64,000 nucleotides of DNA from Bilabrum cf. latius (Eukaryota; Bigyra: Bicosoecida; Bigyra; Bicosoecida). The number at the start of each line of letters is the position of its first letter. Within the stretch, counting starts at the first letter, position 1. Location: assembly GCA_965178125.1 (NCBI GenBank), contig OZ237754.1, positions 930,001-994,000 on the forward strand, given 5' to 3'. Under the pieces are notes generated by a model. The model was not told the DNA's origin. It made no database searches and saw nothing but the letters and a program-made list of their open reading frames with translations. Position numbers and translations under genes: made by a program. Positions 33,801 through 46,467 of the stretch are shown here, one piece after another.

Positions 33801-36800
33801 CCAGATGCCCATGGAGATGCCGGCAGCAGGCGGGGAGGCCGCGCCGCGCAAGCCCAAGTGGTCCATCCGCAGCGAGTGCAGCATTTTCTTCGAGGTGGAC
33901 GGGCCTTACCGCTGCATGGTGCTGCCTGCCTCGCAGGAGGAAGGCAAGCTGCTCAAGAAGAGGTACGCGGTGTTCAACTTCGACGGATCCCTGGCCGAGC
34001 TCAAGGGGTTCGAGCTGAAGCGGAGGGGGGAGCTCAAGATCATCAAGATGTTCCAGCAGGAGGTATTCGAGAGGTTCCTGCTGGGCGGGTCCCTCGAGGA
34101 GTGCTATGCCGCTGTGGCGGAGGTGGCGGACTACTGGCTGGACGTGCTGTTCTCCAGGGGCGCTGACCTGGATGACGCGGCCTTGCTGGACCTGATCAGC
34201 GAGAACAGGAGCATGAGCAGGACGCTGGACGATTACGGGGACCAGAAGAGCACGGCCATCAGCACGGCCAAGCGGCTGGCGGAGTTCCTGGGGGCAGACA
34301 TGGTCAAGGACAAGGGGCTTGCGTGCAAGCTCGTCATCGCCGCGGCGCCCAGGGAGGCGCCCGTGACGGAGCGAGCCATCCCCACGGCCATCTTCCAGGC
34401 CGAGCCCGCGGTGAAGAGGCACTACCTGCGCAAGTGGTGCGGGGGTGGGGGCAGGTCATCATCCTCGTCCTCCTCATCCTCTTCTGCTTCCTCCGAGTCG
34501 GAGTCCCTGGGCCTCCGTCAGATCGTGGACTGGGACTATTACGTGCAGCGGCTGGGCGCGGCCATCCAGAAGATCGTGACCATTCCAGCCGCCTTGCAGA
34601 GGCTGGACAACCCCGTGCCCAGGGTGGAGCACCCCCCTTGGCTCCTCCGCAGCGTGAGGGAGGACGCAGACCCGAGGAAGCAGACCACCCTGGGCGCGTT
34701 CTTCAAGGCCAAGGGCGAGGGCGACGAGGGGGGCGAGGAGGAGGGCGCGGGAGGCGCGGAGCTGCCGAGGGGCCCGCTGGGGAGGGCTTAGGCAAGGAGC
34801 AAGGGTGCATCGCACGGTGGTGCGGGCGACATGGAGGACCTGGGCGGCGCGGCGGCGGCGCTTCTTGCCGGGGGCCGGGGCGGCCGGTCCTCTGTGACCG
34901 TGATGCGGCGAGCCGCTGGTGACACGCCCGGGTCGTCGGCAAGCGCGACCGGTGCCGGTTCTGCCGCGGATCTTGCGGGTCCTGTGGATGACGAGGACGA
35001 GAACATCGCGGTGTCTCTGCGGAGGGACGGCGTGCAGGACTGGCTGGCGGCGCGGAAGGCGCAGTGGAGGAAGAGGCGGGGAGAGGGGCGGGCCTCGAGC
35101 GGGGCGGGGAACAGCCTCGCGCTCGTGTCTGGCGGTGCGGCATCGGGGGCCGGCTCCAGGGGCAGCAAGGGCATCCTGGGGGTGAAGAGGAGGAAGGGCA
35201 AGGACCCGGTGGACGCCGCTGTGGTGCCCGTGGCCCCGCAGCCGCGCACGCTGGGCGGGTTCCTGGCAGAGGTGACGGACCGAGTGTCGAGGGGGTACTG
35301 GCAGGTGCTGGAGGTGCGGCAGGAGAGAGACCCCGGGCTGTTCACGCTGTTCGTGCTGCCCTCGCCCACGGACATGCTGAGGGTCCCCCTGAGGGTCCCC
35401 CGCCGGTTCCTGATCAACCGCACCGCGGCGTGGTCCGACGCCCCGCCCTTCGTCCAGCGGCTCCGGGAGCAGTGGCACCTGCCCCGGGGCAGGAAGCAGG
35501 GGCACCTGTACGAGGTGAGCATGCACGAGAGGCACTTCAGAAGGAACCAGAAGTTCCTGGCCGCGGCGCAGTCGGACCCCGTGGTGGAGGGCGTGTACGA
35601 GAGCAGGACCCCCCTCCTGCTGAGGGCGCTGGCGGGGGTGGGCTGCGTCACGAAGCTGGCGCCGTAGAGCGCCGCCTCCGCGCCCGGCGGGGGGCCTTTG
35701 TCTGCCTCGTCTGGGCGGAAGGGAGCCAGGGCCGGGTACGTGGCGGGCGATGAGGTCGAGCTGGACCGCCTCGAGTGGGTGACCACTGCGGACCACGACT
35801 ACATGTCCGTTCAGTCGGCCGTGTACCGCCGCGCCTTCGTGTTCCACGCGACGTCCCGAGGCACCGAGGAGGTGGAGGGCGGTGAGGCGGAGGGGGCCGG
35901 CGGGCTGGTGGCCCGCTCGGTGCTTGCTGTGGTGAGGCTGGAGCAGTCCAACCGCCAGCTGTTCGACTGGTCCGTGGAGGCGTTCAAGAGGATGCTGCGG
36001 GGGACCACTGGGCTGGACAGCGAGGGCCAGAGGGCGGGACCCGAGGTGGTTCTGGACAAGGACAAGCTCAGGATCCTGGCGGATGCGCGGGCGGGGGTGG
36101 AGGTCCCCGTGAGGCTCGAGGGGAAGGTCTTCTTCCTCGACTCTAGGGCCGGTGAGGGCGGCTCCGGCAGCGCCACGGCGAGGCGCAGGGCGGCCCGGCG
36201 GGCGGCGGCCGGTGTGCCCCCGTTGGAGAAGGTCCTGAGGAACTTTCGCCCGGGCACGCCCGCGGCCGCCCGCGGCGGGGCGCTGCACGGCTCCATCGAG
36301 GCCTCCGGGGTCAAGGCCGAGTCCATCGCGGGCGGCATGCAGGACCTCTGGAAGGCAGGGGAGAGGGAGCTCAGGTCGCTCACCAGGGCGGCACAGGGCC
36401 CCACCATCGTGCACGTGTGCGCGCAGCACGGACGCACTGCGGTTCTCGAGCACCTCTCCGCCCTGAGGCGCTTTCCCGTGGTGGATGTCGCGTTCCAGCC
36501 GGGCTGGACCCCGCGCGCGGCACTGCAGTGGCAGGCCACATCGCAGGCGCACGTGGCGTACGCCATCCGGGAGTACCTGCGCGGGTGGTCGCTGCAGCTG
36601 CGACATGCGGTGGCATGCCAGGTCCCCATCGGTAACCTGCAGCCCAGGCCCGCCCCCGGGCTGTCCACGGTGCAGTTCGCCCGTGCCCTCGCCCACAACC
36701 GGCACGCGCTATGGGCCTCCGACACGAGGTCGCCCGACCTGGGGGGAGCCGAGAGGCACGGGGGCGGTGGTGGTGATCTGGGGGCCGGTGCGGGGGTGGG

Positions 36801-39129
36801 GGCCGGGGGCTCCGCGGGGGGGGTCGTGTTCGGCTCCGGCGGGGGCTCCCTGCTCGCCCCTGCCATCGGGGGGGCCAGCGGGGGCGGGGCCAAGGGCGCA
36901 CAGAAGAAGCTCGGGGGCGGTAGCGGCGCCTCGGCGGCGGGAGGGGAGGCGTCTGCCGTGGCGGCAGCGGGCCGTGACTTCCTGCACCCGCCCCCGCCCT
37001 CTCCCAGTCGGAGCGTGCTGGACCGCCCGGGGGCCTACCGCAGGGTGAGCGTGCGCCTCGGGTTTGCCCACCTCGCGCTCAGCACGGTGCTGAACGCGCA
37101 GCACATCTTCACGGCGGAGGCTGCGGCTGCCTCGGGGGCAGACGGGGGAGTGCTCAGCGGGGCAGAGGCTCTGGCCCTGGGCCTGATGGAGGAGGGCGAG
37201 GACGAGGGTGCATCGCACGGCGGTGCGGGCAAGGGCTCCGCGTCTCGGTCCGCTGCCGGGCTGGCTGCTGCTGGCGAGGGAGGCGGCGCGGGCCGGTGCC
37301 GGCAGGCGTTCCGGGTGCTCCGAGGTATGCTGCAGGGGTGGCTGCGGATGCAGCAGAGCCAAGGGGCGGACTACACGGCCCACGAGCTGCTGGTGGGCTT
37401 CTACGAGTGGCTGGCCTCCCCTCCTCCCGACAATCCACTGTTCGACCCCGCGCTGCACGGGCTGGTCTCGTCGCTGACGCACAAGGCCTTCCTTCTGCTG
37501 GTAGGCGCGTGCAGGAGGGCGGGCGCCCGGGTGGTGCACGCCACCACGGGCGAGCTAGTGGTGGAGACGCCGCACGTGGACTGCCAGCAGGCGGCCACGT
37601 TCGTGCAAAAGATGTGCACGGAGATCAAGCGGCAGCCGCTCTTTGCCCTGCTCGACTTCGGGGAGGCTCCAAGGGCCATGTGGACGGCGCTGCTGTGGGT
37701 GGACGATGCCAACTTCGCCGGGGAGCAGCTGTCTCCTGCCTCTGTGTCGTACTTGTTCGGGGGCGCGGCCAGGGAACAAGCCAGGCTGGCAAGGGCAAGC
37801 GCGGGGCGGTCGAAGGCCGGCGGGAAGGCATTGCCGCGGGCAAAGACGACCGGCGGTGCAGCAGCTGCTGCTGCTGCAGTATCTGGCGATTCTGCCAGAC
37901 CTAGAGCGGGCCAGCGGGGCATGGTGGAGTCCGATTCCGAGTCGGATGCCGAGCAGGAGGAGAAGAAGGAGAAAGAGCTCGAGTCGGACGACGAAGGGGG
38001 GCTGCTGGCGGCGGGCAGCGACGAAGACGAAGACGAGGATGAGGAGGATATGGTGGCCGGGCGTGGCTCGGGAAGAAGGAGCAGGACGAAGAGGGGTACA
38101 GGTGGAAGTGCACCCATGCAGTCAGACGAGGACGAGGGCGGAGATGACGAAGATGAGGACGAGGTCATCGAGATCGAGTCGGCCTCTCTGGCCGGCGAGG
38201 GGGAGGAGGACGACGACTTCGAGCTGGAGGTGTCCGTTGAGCAGCACTGGGACCTGGCCAGCCACCTGCCCTCGGGTCCCAGGGGGGCCTTCCACCGAGC
38301 CGCCGAGGTGCTCGTGCAGGCGTGGACCGCGATCGAGACTCACGCCGATGACCCCGAGCAGAAGGCCGTGGCAGTGCGGGGGACAGTGGAGCGGAGGCTG
38401 TCGGATTTCTTGTTCCGGTCTTGCCAGCGGTTCCAGGTGGAGTCGTACGAGAGTCAAGGGTGGCCAAAGGGGCACTGGGCCACGGAGAACGCCTCCCTGG
38501 AACTGGCCAAAGCGGCCTGCATGCTCATTTCCCTGGACCCCGACACCAAGGAGCTGGCGGAGCAGCTGAGGCGGGGGCTGCTGAGAGCCCACCGGGTGCA
38601 GGACCACAGCAAGGAGTCGAGGCTGCTGAACCCCACGCTGTCCGTGCGGGTGAGTGACGTGGTGTGCCGCGCCTGCCACCTCTGCCGGGACCTGGACATC
38701 TGCAGGGACGGGAGCAGGCGAGCACCTGCCAACGCAGAGGAGGCCGCGCTGGTGGGCGTGCCTGCCTCCACCCTGGGCACGGCATCCGCCCAGACGTGGT
38801 GGTGCTGCCCCAGGTGCAGCGCACTGTACGACCCGCTGGAGATCGAGGGGAGGCTGGTCGCGGCGGCGGAGGAGCGCTCGCTGGCCTACCAGACCCAGGA
38901 CCTTGTGTGCCCCAAGACGCTGGACGTGCAGCGGCGGCGCATGGCCGTGCTGTCGCCGGGGGCCAGGGCCTGGGAGCTGAGGGAGGGGCCGGGGAGGTTC
39001 GCGGAGGACGTGGGGGTGCTGCGGCACGTGGCTGAGGAGTTCCGCTTCGAGCTGCTGGAGGAGACGGTGGCCAGGCTGGGGGCGCTGGGGGCAGATGCGG
39101 GGGCCGTGGCTGCGGGGCTGCTGTCGTGA
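30821..39129 (+). CDS. POLE: DNA polymerase epsilon catalytic subunit
   Basis: Exon 1 30821-31438, intron (GTGAGA...CCGCAG), exon 2 31573-39129, TGA stop; about 2,724 residues with four in-frame TAGs (30860, 31166, 34789, 35665). Leading-strand replicative polymerase and proofreader. Seen: N-terminal domain (GWLIESKATT, PYFYVYCG), Exo I FDIEC (~282), Exo II YNGDFFDWPF, Exo III YSVSDAVATYYLY, polymerase motif A DVAAMYPNIILTNRLQP (~631), motif B KCILNSFYGYVMRKGA (~849), motif C LDTDG (~900), then the inactive B-family C-terminal half and two Cys clusters (CRACHLCRDLDIC, CCPRCSALYDPL) that in the family bind metal and the B-subunit. It is longer than animal POLE because of low-complexity insertions (poly-Ser at 34457-34500, Gly/acidic blocks, two GASHGGA microrepeats). 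All catalytic acidic residues are intact. Confidence 0.97.
34804..34827 (+). repeat. GASH microrepeat, POLE copy 1 (founding example of a dispersed ~24-base element)
   Basis: GGTGCATCGCACGGTGGTGC encodes G-A-S-H-G-G-A. Further in-frame copies: 37207-37230 (POLE), 43622, 44099, 44732, 45116 (diverged) and 45494 (gene at 43001), 52688 and 53279 (patatin gene), plus 24340 outside a recognised gene. Codons, not only residues, are conserved. GTGC-ATC-GCAC and GCAC-GGTG-GTGC inside it can each form a small hairpin. Confidence 0.8.
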
Positions 39130-39439
39130 TGAAGGCTTTGTCGGGTTGCGGAGATTGTGAGGGAGTTTTGAAGATGAAGATTGCATTTGGATCTATGCAA
39201 TTCCGGTTTACGAGACGGGACATCAGCAGCACAGTCTGGCCATTTGTGCAAAATCCCGGTATCTCGGGCATTTTCAGGAATAAAAATCGAGGTTACGAAT
39301 GAGCCCTTTATCACGCGCGGCCCTGGTGGCGACAGCACGGGCAGGTGGCAAGCGTCCTGTCTAGCGCAGTCTCTGCACCGCCTGCCTGTACATGGGCAAA
39401 CTATTCGATTTCTAACTTGCACGCGCACACATTGACTCA

Positions 39440-41353
39440 TCACCCCTTCCCACCAGCCACCCCGTCCATCTCCTCCTTGCTCTCGTCTGACCCCGACAAT
39501 CCCCCGGACGCACCCCCCGACAAACCCCCCATGCCCCCCACGGGGGACGCCGCCCCCGCCGACTTCGCCCGCGCCGCCGCCAGCTCCTGCCTCCTCTTGG
39601 CCTCGTGCCGCGCCGCCACCCTATCTGCCAGCCTCTCCTGGAACCCCGGGGAGCAGAAGTCCGTCACCTCCGCGGGGAAGCACGCCCCCACCTCGTCCAC
39701 CAGCTCGGCCACGCCCGGGTCCTCCCCGCTGGGACCCTCCCGCAGAGCGAGCACCTGCCGCAGCCCCCCGCTCTCCACCAGCTGCTGCCTCTGCCTCGCG
39801 TCCTCGGGCAGCACCGCCACGGCCCTCCTCAGCATCTCCCTGGCGAGCGGGGGCGGGGATGCGCTCAGCAAGGGGCACAGCGCGTCAAGCCGTGTGCAAG
39901 GGCCCACGATCGCTCTGAGGGCGGATTGGGCCTTGGCTCGCAGGTCGTCCGAGGCATCTTCGTGCAGTGCAGCCGCCAGCAGGTGCCGCAGCACGTCACC
40001 CTCCGCCAGAGCATCCGCGTGCCTCGCCGACCAGCGCCCCGCGTGTCCCAGGGCCCACGCGCTCGCCGCCTTGACGTGGTCCTCGGGCTCGTTGATGAGC
40101 GCGTCCTTGAGCTCGTCACACCCCCCGCCCCGCACCACAGCCATGGACAGACTCTCCGAAGAAGCAGCCAGGAACCCGAGGGCCATCACCGCGGGCAGGC
40201 GAGCCGCACCTCCACCGGCACCCACCGTGGCCAGAGCGCCCGTGGCCAGCCCAAGCCGCTTCGTGGAAGATGAAGAGGAAGAAACTCCTGCCCCCGCGCC
40301 CGCCCCCGCTCCGCCCGCAGAGGCCCCCATGTAGTCTACCAAGTACCCCACTGCCCCGGCCTTGGCCGCCAGTGCCGCCAGGGCCTCGGAGTGCCGCACC
40401 ACCTCCCTGGTCGCCACCGCGGCCGCCTTTCGGACATTCGGCTCCGGGTCCTGCAGCAGCCGCAGGGCGGAGGGGAACGCCCCTCCCTCCACCACCAGCT
40501 CTGCCAGCTCGGGAGAGTGCTTGGCCACGTCCGCGGTGCACCGCAGTGCCATGCGCCTGACCCGAGCGTCCGGGCTGGTTTGCATGGCCCCCAGCTGGGT
40601 CACTGCCCCTGCTTCCACCACCGCTTCCGCCATCTCCGTGCTGTGCTTGGCCGTCTCGGCGAGGCACCGCACGCAGGCCCGCTTGAGGCCCGGTTCCGGA
40701 TCCCTGGCGCTGGCCACCAGCCTGACGAGTGCGCCCGATTCGATCACTGCTCGGTTCGCCAGGGCCCGCGTGTGCGATGCCACCACTGCCAGCGCGTCGG
40801 CGGCACCTTCTCGCACGCCGGCGTCCTGCACTTCGAGACAAGCGGACAGGCGGGTTGTGGCACCGGCGCGGACGCACGCGTCGGCGAGCTCGGGAGAGTG
40901 CGTGGCGACGGCGCGCACGACGAACGCGCACGCACGCTGGTGGTACCTTCCGGCTGATTCCATGCTCGCTGCGAGCTCTTCCAGAACACGAGAGCGTACT
41001 AATTCCTCTGAAAGCTCCACGGAGTAGCCAGCCAGCCTTCCAAGCGCCATGGCGGCCGTGTGCTGCACCGAAGGCACCTGCGCATGCGGAGACAAAACTC
41101 AGCACGGCTGGACTAGGATCACAACACCAACCCATCAGGTTAGTCTCTCACACAGTGGTAGCGTAATGTGCGCATTCCGAAGCCAGGTGCTCACCTTGTC
41201 CGCAAGCAGGCGCCTCAGTTGCACAATCGCGTCCTCATCGAGCAGGCTCTCCAGGTAGTGCGGCTTGCTCGCCATATCGGCTACCTGCGTCGCGAACTCT
41301 AGCCGAGCTCTGTGATATTTCTCGAATACTTCATGGGCTACCCGGTGAGCCAT
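39440..41353 (-). CDS. SPAG6: SPAG6/PF16 axonemal central-pair armadillo protein
   Basis: Exon 1 41353-41195, intron (GTGAGC...GCGCAG), exon 2 41077-39440, TGA stop; 598 residues. N-terminus VFEKYHRARLEFATQVADMA and then a chain of armadillo repeats with the family's signature phrases (TAAMALGRLAGYS, KHSPELAELVVEGGAFP, EPEDHVKAASAWALGHAGR, CFPAEVTDFCSPGF). The protein joins the C1 microtubule of the central pair and is needed for flagellar beating, so the organism has, or recently had, motile flagella. Odd points: a Gly-Ala/poly-Ser insertion (GAGAGAGVSSSSSS) in mid-protein and a Gly-rich tail beyond the usual end. Divergent from the FHA gene, 199 bases between starts. Confidence 0.95.
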
Positions 41354-41552
41354 CGCCTTGGCTCAAAACGATGGGAAAACGTATCTGGCGATCCGTTGAC
41401 GGAAGTTCGGTGCGGTTTCGAGCAAGCTCTGGTTTTGCTGTGGCCAGGTTCTAGGTGCAAAGAATAGGGCATATCACTTAACCCTTGCGATCTGCGTCGC
41501 CGATTGACGCGGTTTTGTTTAATAGTTGCTGTACTGAATATTTTGTGACAGG

Positions 41553-42595
41553 ATGGCGGGAGCCGCGCCCACTGATGGCAACATCACGCCCTATTGCCTT
41601 GCTATCGATTTGGGCAAGGACAAGGGCCATCGCTTCCCGCTCTCTGCGAGCAATACGGTCGGCAGAGAAAAAACAGATATTTTGCTTGATCGAGAAGATA
41701 CAATCATCTCCCGATCTCACGGTGAGGACGTGCAGCTGCCGTGGCAGCCTCTAGCACGTCGACTTGATAGACCTACGGAAACCGTGGCAGTCCTTGTCTA
41801 CTTTTGACCAGTGCTTGGCTGTATCCACAATAACTAAGCGTGTGCCAATCGACTTGGGTGGAGCGCGGGACGAATGGTCCGACAATTCCCCGCCGCGCCA
41901 ACTGTTCGGCGATGACACGTGATGCCCGTGGAGTCTCGCCGTTGCTACCCAATGAACGCATTCGCAGCTGCCCCTTCACCTATGTCTACCCTTACATGAA
42001 TTTAATGTCCCTTGGCTTGCGTTTCCTCCTCTCAGGTGTGGTGGAAGTGACCCCGACGACCTTCACCGTGATATACTCGGACAAGTCAGCGCACGGGTCG
42101 GTGATAGTGCGGCGGGCGGACGAGCCCGCCTCCTTTGTTGCTTCGGGAGTCGGCGCCTCGCCCGCCAAGCTCCCCTCCAGACTGCCGCCTGAGGTGGGCA
42201 GCCGCAGGTGCGAATATCTGTGCGGGCGCTCCAAGGGCAGGTACCCCGGCTCTACCCTGATGCACGTGGGGGATTCCCTGCTGCTGGGCGGGGTCATGCT
42301 CACACTGCGGGAAATCACGCACTCGTCCTCCCACGCCATCCGGCTGTACAGGCACCCCTTCAGCGAGGCACTGCGGGGGGGACCCGACGCCGGCGCCACG
42401 CTGCCCAGGCAGGCAACCGAGCAGGCGGCCGATGCGATGAGGGAGGCTGCGGCATAGGCGGCTGCTGCCGGAGACGGCGCGGATCCTGGGGCCGTGGGGC
42501 TCAGTGGGGATGGGGACGATGATTTGGCGGGGACGGGGATCTCGGATGCCGCACAGGGCGGCGAGGGGGAGGGCAAAGACGGCGTGCCAATCTGA
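41553..42595 (+). CDS. FHA-domain protein, 242 aa
   Basis: Exon 1 41553-41721, intron (GTGAGG...CTCTCAG), exon 2 42036-42595, TGA stop, one in-frame TAG (42455). Splicing rebuilds a forkhead-associated domain: VGREKTDILLDREDTIISRSH then, across the junction, GVVEVTPTTFTVIYSDKSAHGS; the G-R-x-(x), S-R-x-H and D-x-S-x-H-G core positions that bind phosphothreonine are present. A second half (YLCGRSKGRYPGSTLMHVGD, LLLGGVMLTLREI) follows, then an Ala/Gly/Asp-rich tail. FHA proteins read Thr phosphorylation in DNA-damage, cell-cycle or flagellar signalling; nothing here says which. Confidence 0.8.
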
Positions 42596-43000
42596 TCCAC
42601 CGTGTTTTGCGACACGATTCGTGGTGCCACGCAGGATCAGATAAGCATGCGGTTCTTGACTGCTGCATATGCGCATTTATACGCCAGGCTGCAGGAGACC
42701 GCTGCGAGCTGATCGTTCATCATCACGCGGCTGCGACCCGAACAGCCGCGCACGAGTGATATTCACAATCAAGAACTCCAGGCTCACATATTACGCGTGT
42801 CGATCCGATTGGCGTAAGTTCCTGGGTTTCTCTGGACGGGAAATATCCTGTGGCCAGCTGGGCTGCCAGTGGGCGAGTTTTGCTTGAATTTGAACCTCCG
42901 GCACACCGCCAAGCTGCAACATTATTTTCTCGCGGCAGAAGACGCGCAAAGTCTTTGTGTCTAGTAATAAACAAATAAGCATCGCAAGCGTCCCTGGAAT

Positions 43001-46000
43001 ATGGATGAAAAGGGTGCTAGAGCCCTGCAGCAGGAGCTGCGCAAGCATCGGGACGAAGCCACTGGGCACCGAAAAGCAAACGAGGAGCTAAAGCGCCGCC
43101 TGCATGCGGAAGAAATCCGTCGAAAAGATCTTCGAGAGACTGCACGGGCGGAACAAGAGCGCCTGGAGGCCGAGATAACCCAGCTGCGTGAGCGATTGTC
43201 GAAAGCAGAGAGCCGCGCCTCGGAGCTTGCCCCAAGGCTCCAGGCCGAGAAACGGGAGGCAAACAAATTGCGAGCCGCGCTGGATTCAGCAAATCGATCG
43301 GGAGGGGCTGCTCGCGGCCTTCGGCCGACGACCCGAGCCGCGGCTCCCGTGGATGCCGGTGCTCGCACCCGCATGGTGTCGGTGCTGGACCAGGCCGCAG
43401 ATGCGGCGCGTGAATGGGAGCGCGCCCGGGAGCGGCTGCGCGAGTGGCAAGCCAGCGCGGCGCGGGCGCTCCATGCCGTTGCAGAGGAGGCTGGCCGCCT
43501 CTCCGGGGCCGTGCACGAGGCCGCCCAGGGCCCCGGGCGGGAGGTGCTCCGGGACATGCTGCGGGCGGGTGAGGAGGCGGGGCGGGCGGGCGCAGAGGCC
43601 GTGGTCGGGCTGGGGGGCGAGGGTGCATCGCATGCAGGTGCGGGGGTGCAGCTGGGTCGGCTGGCCCGGCAGGCCATGGCCGTGATAAAGGTGCAGGGGG
43701 GTGCAAGGGGCAAGGGCAGGGACAAGGGCAGGGACAAGGGCAGGGGAAGGGGTAATAGGAGTGGACCGAGGGGTGGCCATGGTCGTGGAAGAGGAGACTC
43801 CAAGCCGACAGCAGCCTCAGCCACTGCCGAGTCCTCGTTGCCTTCCGGCGGCTGGTCCGAGATCGAGGAGCTGGCGCGGGAGGCAACTGCGGGTGCACTG
43901 CACGCAGGTATCGACTCGGAGCCGCTAGATAGGGCCCGGGAGCAGGCGGCAGCTCGGCTGATGGGGCTGGCCGAAGACGTGCGCTTGCTGTCGCAGGGCC
44001 CGGGGTCCGAGACCCGGTACAGGGCAGCACTGGCGGCGGTGCTCGCCCTGGCCGCGCGGCAGCAGGGGCTGCTGCGGAGGTCGATGCGAGGGGACAAGGG
44101 TGCATCGCATGCAGGTGCTGCTGCTGGGAAGGGCAAGGCACCGCGTGCTACGGCCAGTCCGACGGGCCTGCCGCCCACTCCGGACTGGGTAAAGGGGCCC
44201 GTGCAGCGAGGGAACAAGGGGAGTGCTGGGAGCCATGGGGGCCGCACTGGGGGTGGTCAAAGGGGCGCCGTGCGAGGCGGCCCGTCCGCGTCTGGCACCC
44301 CGGACCGCTCCCCGCTCAAACCAGCGTCCCAGTCGGGGCGACGGGGGCGTGGGCGCGGCCGGGGCTCTTCCAGCCGACAGCAGTACCATCCGGATCGGAG
44401 CGGCGTGGAATCAGAATCGAGAGGCACCCCCCCTCGCTCCGATGCAGATGCAGATGCAGATGCAGGTGCAGATGGAGAGGGAGACAAGCGCGATGAGAAG
44501 GATGATTCCATTAAAAAGGGTGAGGAACACAGCAGGGCACCCGGGCGCGACCGCGGTACAGTCTCATCCTCGCCTGCCGCTCGAGCCGAGAAGTTCCGTG
44601 CGCGGGCTGGCAGCCCCCTGCGATCTGGAGGGAGGAACAGGAGGAGGATGAGGAGGCGGGGGAACACACGGCTGGAGCAAGGGGAAGGGGGCGAGCAGCC
44701 CAGCCCCAGCCCCAGCACTGCGGCACAGCCAGGCGCATCGCATGGTGGTGCAGGTCCCAAGGAGGCGTCCCCTCTGTCCCCGCCGTGGAAGAGACAGGCA
44801 CTCAAGGGCCCAGGGGGCAGGGAAACAGGAGCAGAGGGCGGGCCCGTGGCAGCCAGCCCCCCGCCTGTGCCCGGTACCGTGCAGCCCCCACCCCTACCAG
44901 AGACAGAGCCAAAGGCAGAGTCGAAGCGAGAGGCAGCAGCAAGGCAGCGCGCCACTCCCGGAGCGGCTGCCATCGGAGGAGGTCTCGGCTCCAAGGCGAC
45001 CGACGGCGGGGGCAAGGGCAAGGGCAAGGGTAAGGGTGCTCGCGCGGGGTTGCACTCGTCACGCAGTGCCGCAAATAGGCTCAATCCGGAGCGAGCCATG
45101 TCCCCCATGCGTACGGGTGCATTGCGTGGCAGTGCAGACTCGCTAGCCCGCAAGCCGTGGCAGAAGCACCGAGGGTACCACGGGGGCAGCGGCACCAGAG
45201 CACCTCCCACCGCGAGCGATGGTGCGGGCAGAGGCAGCGGCTGGGGGCAGGACCCGCTGGACCTAGGGTCGGGGCAGGCGGGTACGGTGGGTGGGATGGA
45301 GAGAGAGGTGGAAAATGAGAAGAGTGACGTTTCTGCTCGCGCAGGCACAGGCACAGGCACAGGCGGGCTGGCCCAGACGGCTCCAGCGAGGGTCTCTCCG
45401 CTCAAGGCTACGGGCCAGGGAACAAGCCAGGGAACAGGTGCAGAACGCGAGAGAGCCCGCGCAGTTCCCGCAGCGTCACCGCTCGGCTCGGCTGGTGCAT
45501 CGCACGGTGGTGCCCCCAGGGGAAGAGCCCCCGCCGAGGGGTCACCCGAAGCCATGTCCCCGATCTAGGCCGGGCCCCGGGGTAGCGGCGCATTCGGGGC
45601 CGAGAGCGGGGATATGCACCCATCGGGAGACCAAGCCTCCGGGGTCTCTGCCGATACAGCCAGGCCTGCCGGTCCTGGTGCCCATGCCAGCGGTGAGGGT
45701 GAGGGTGCTGGGGGTGGCTCTGTGTCGGGCATGCAGGGGCTGATGCCGGACGATCTGAGGGCGAGGCTCGAGGCGCGGCGGAGGCAGAAGAGCAAAGGGA
45801 AGGGGTAGGGGGTGGGGGTGGGGAAAGGAGGCAGCAGAGGGGCCTCGAGGGAGCCAAGGGCCCGTGCCAGTGGGGGGGCTGCTCCTGCAGCCAGGGAGGG
45901 TACGGCTGGTGCTGGTGCTGGTGCTGGTGTTGCCCGCGCGGGCCTGTCCATGGCGGAGAAACAGGCGCTGGCCAAGAGGCGGCGGCAGGAGGCGGAGCAG

Positions 46001-46156
46001 GCCAAGAAGGAAAGGGCACTGGCCAAGGCGGGGGCTAGAGGTGTGACGAATGGGGGCGCTGTGGGAGGGGTAAGGAGGCAGAGCAAAGGCAGGGGCAGGG
46101 GTAGGGGCAGGGGTGGCAGTGGGCTTGGTGGGACGAGAGGGGGGCGCAGGAGGTAA
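43001..46156 (+). CDS. Coiled-coil protein with long basic disordered tail and five GASH microrepeats, unknown
   Basis: ATG 43001 to TAA 46154-46156, 1,051 residues, in-frame TAGs at 45566 and 45809. Residues 1-105 are a strong coiled coil (KANEELKRRLHAEEIRRKDL, ERLEAEITQLRERLSKAESR). Residues ~130-370 are helical and Ala/Arg-rich (REWERARERLREWQASAARA). The rest is Lys/Arg/Gly/Ser/Pro-rich with repeats (KGRDKGRDKGRGRG, KGKGKGKGKG, RGRGRGRG) and ends in a second short helix (SMAEKQALAKRRRQEAEQAKK). The layout suggests a structural or nucleic-acid-associated protein. Five GASH-type insertions (43622, 44099, 44732, 45116, 45494) make it the richest host gene for that element. No family recognised. 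Confidence 0.75.
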
Positions 46157-46467
46157 TTTAGGGAGGGTGGAACCGAGTCAGGGCCAGGAAGCCACGCATG
46201 CGAACATAGTTTCAGTTGCTACTAACGCCCATGAGACGCAGGTGACCAGCCTGAGGTCCAACAATCCGACTATTCCGGTTTGATACCATGCTTGGCTTCA
46301 CCGAGCGGAGCCTGCAACTACTCAACCACGTAGTGGTACAGCGGAAATCATTAGCATTAGTTTGTGTGTTTGGTGAAGATAGACTCGGCGCACAGGCGTC
46401 CCGGTGCGAACGTCAGAGGCACCGCGACTCAGTTCAAACGGTACTGAGCTTCAACTCGTGTTGCGTC

